Source: RYN-124 sp046262175
GTDB lineage: Bacteria; Actinomycetota; Actinomycetes; Mycobacteriales; SCTD01
NCBI GenBank assembly: GCA_046262175.1
Contig: JBHENF010000242.1
Span: 1 to 10,420 of the forward strand
Direction of reading: 5' to 3'
DNA: 10,420 bases
The notes under the pieces were generated by a model. That model did no database searches. It was not told the DNA's origin and worked only from the letters and a program-made list of their open reading frames with translations. The position numbers were made by a program, and so were the translations under genes. Positions 10,120 through 10,420 of the stretch are shown here, piece by piece (positions within the stretch are counted from its first letter, which is position 1; each line of letters starts with the position of its first letter).

Positions 10120-10420
10120 TCATGGAACGGGGTGGACGCGCTCGGCGGCCTCGACGCAGTTGCGCAGCAGCATCGCGACCGTGGTGGGGCCGACGCCGCC
10201 TACCCGCGGGGTGATCGCGCCGGCCACCTCGTTGCAGGCCTCGTCCACGTCCGGCAGCAACCGCCGTCCCTCGTACCGTACGCCGCCGCCGACGACGACG
10301 GCTCCGGGCGTGATGTGCGCCGGCTGCAGGATGCCCGGCACGCCGGCGGCGGCGACCACGACCTCGGCACGGCGCGTGTACGCGTCCCAGTCCGGGACGC
10401 CGGTATGGACCACAGTTACC
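10120..10420 (-). CDS. folD: FolD-like methylenetetrahydrofolate dehydrogenase/cyclohydrolase, C-terminal part
   Basis: This is the C-terminal 100 residues of a FolD-type enzyme, which makes 10-formyl-tetrahydrofolate from 5,10-methylene-tetrahydrofolate with NADP. The frame is open to the window edge and the N-terminal catalytic half lies outside. The GTG at 10413 is internal, not the start. The visible part includes YTRRAEVVVAAAGVPGIL, the ITPGAVVV strand, LLPDVDEACNEVAGAITP and GGVGPTTVAMLLRNCVEAAE, in the order found in FolD. Two departures are visible. The usual aspartate of the V-I-D-V-G strand is replaced (VVVGGGV). The PGGVGP(M/F)T signature reads V-GGVGP-T-T. It may therefore be a divergent or second FolD. 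FolD next to DUF3017 and mdh is a familiar actinobacterial grouping, interrupted here by the ACT and FHA genes. Confidence 0.85.
   Translation of the reverse strand, partial: VTVVHTGVPDWDAYTRRAEVVVAAAGVPGILQPAHITPGAVVVGGGVRYEGRRLLPDVDEACNEVAGAITPRVGGVGPTTVAMLLRNCVEAAERVHPVP

Noticed and set aside
10023..10214. Short + strand open frame overlapping the folD-like gene
   Set aside because: It has no ribosome site, its composition is unlike a protein, and it overlaps the recognised FolD C-terminus on the other strand.

Overview
The window is about 70% G+C, has dense overlapping start/stop junctions and frequent GTG starts, and carries the family set typical of Actinomycetota (DUF3017 beside mdh, an FHA plus helix-turn-helix protein, a monomeric NADP-dependent isocitrate dehydrogenase). 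The sequence does not fix the genus. A soil-type actinobacterium, possibly of the Propionibacteriales or a relative, would fit, but that is inference.

Region 1 (1-4140, + strand) is the 3' part of a HAAT-family (LIV-type) ABC importer operon: ATPase (5'-truncated by the window edge), LivH-type permease, LivM-type permease and substrate-binding lipoprotein. Each junction overlaps by 4 or 8 bases, and the operon ends at a strong GC hairpin. A second ATPase (LivF type) is not in the window and may lie upstream.

Region 2 (9236-4157, - strand) is a compact gene string read leftwards: ACT-domain protein, DUF3017 membrane protein, malate dehydrogenase, monomeric isocitrate dehydrogenase and an MFS permease. 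Four of the five genes join by overlaps (GTGA, TGATG, CTGA). One 52-base gap precedes mdh. Two adjacent steps of oxidative carbon metabolism (malate to oxaloacetate, isocitrate to 2-oxoglutarate plus NADPH) are therefore probably cotranscribed. The MFS gene has no ATG/GTG/TTG start where its protein must begin, and the best candidate is a CTG overlapping the icd stop.

Region 3 (9237-10420) has an 86-base divergent promoter region, a + strand FHA-HTH regulator reading away from the metabolic operon, a 182-base convergent intergenic stretch, and the C-terminal part of a divergent FolD-like enzyme on the - strand, cut by the window edge.

I found no RNA gene, CRISPR array, insertion sequence or phage gene. 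Most of the window is ordinary core metabolism and transport. The points worth a second look are the MFS start, the FHA regulator divergent from the mdh-icd operon with its two distinct promoter candidates, the ACT gene heading that operon, and the altered FolD signature.
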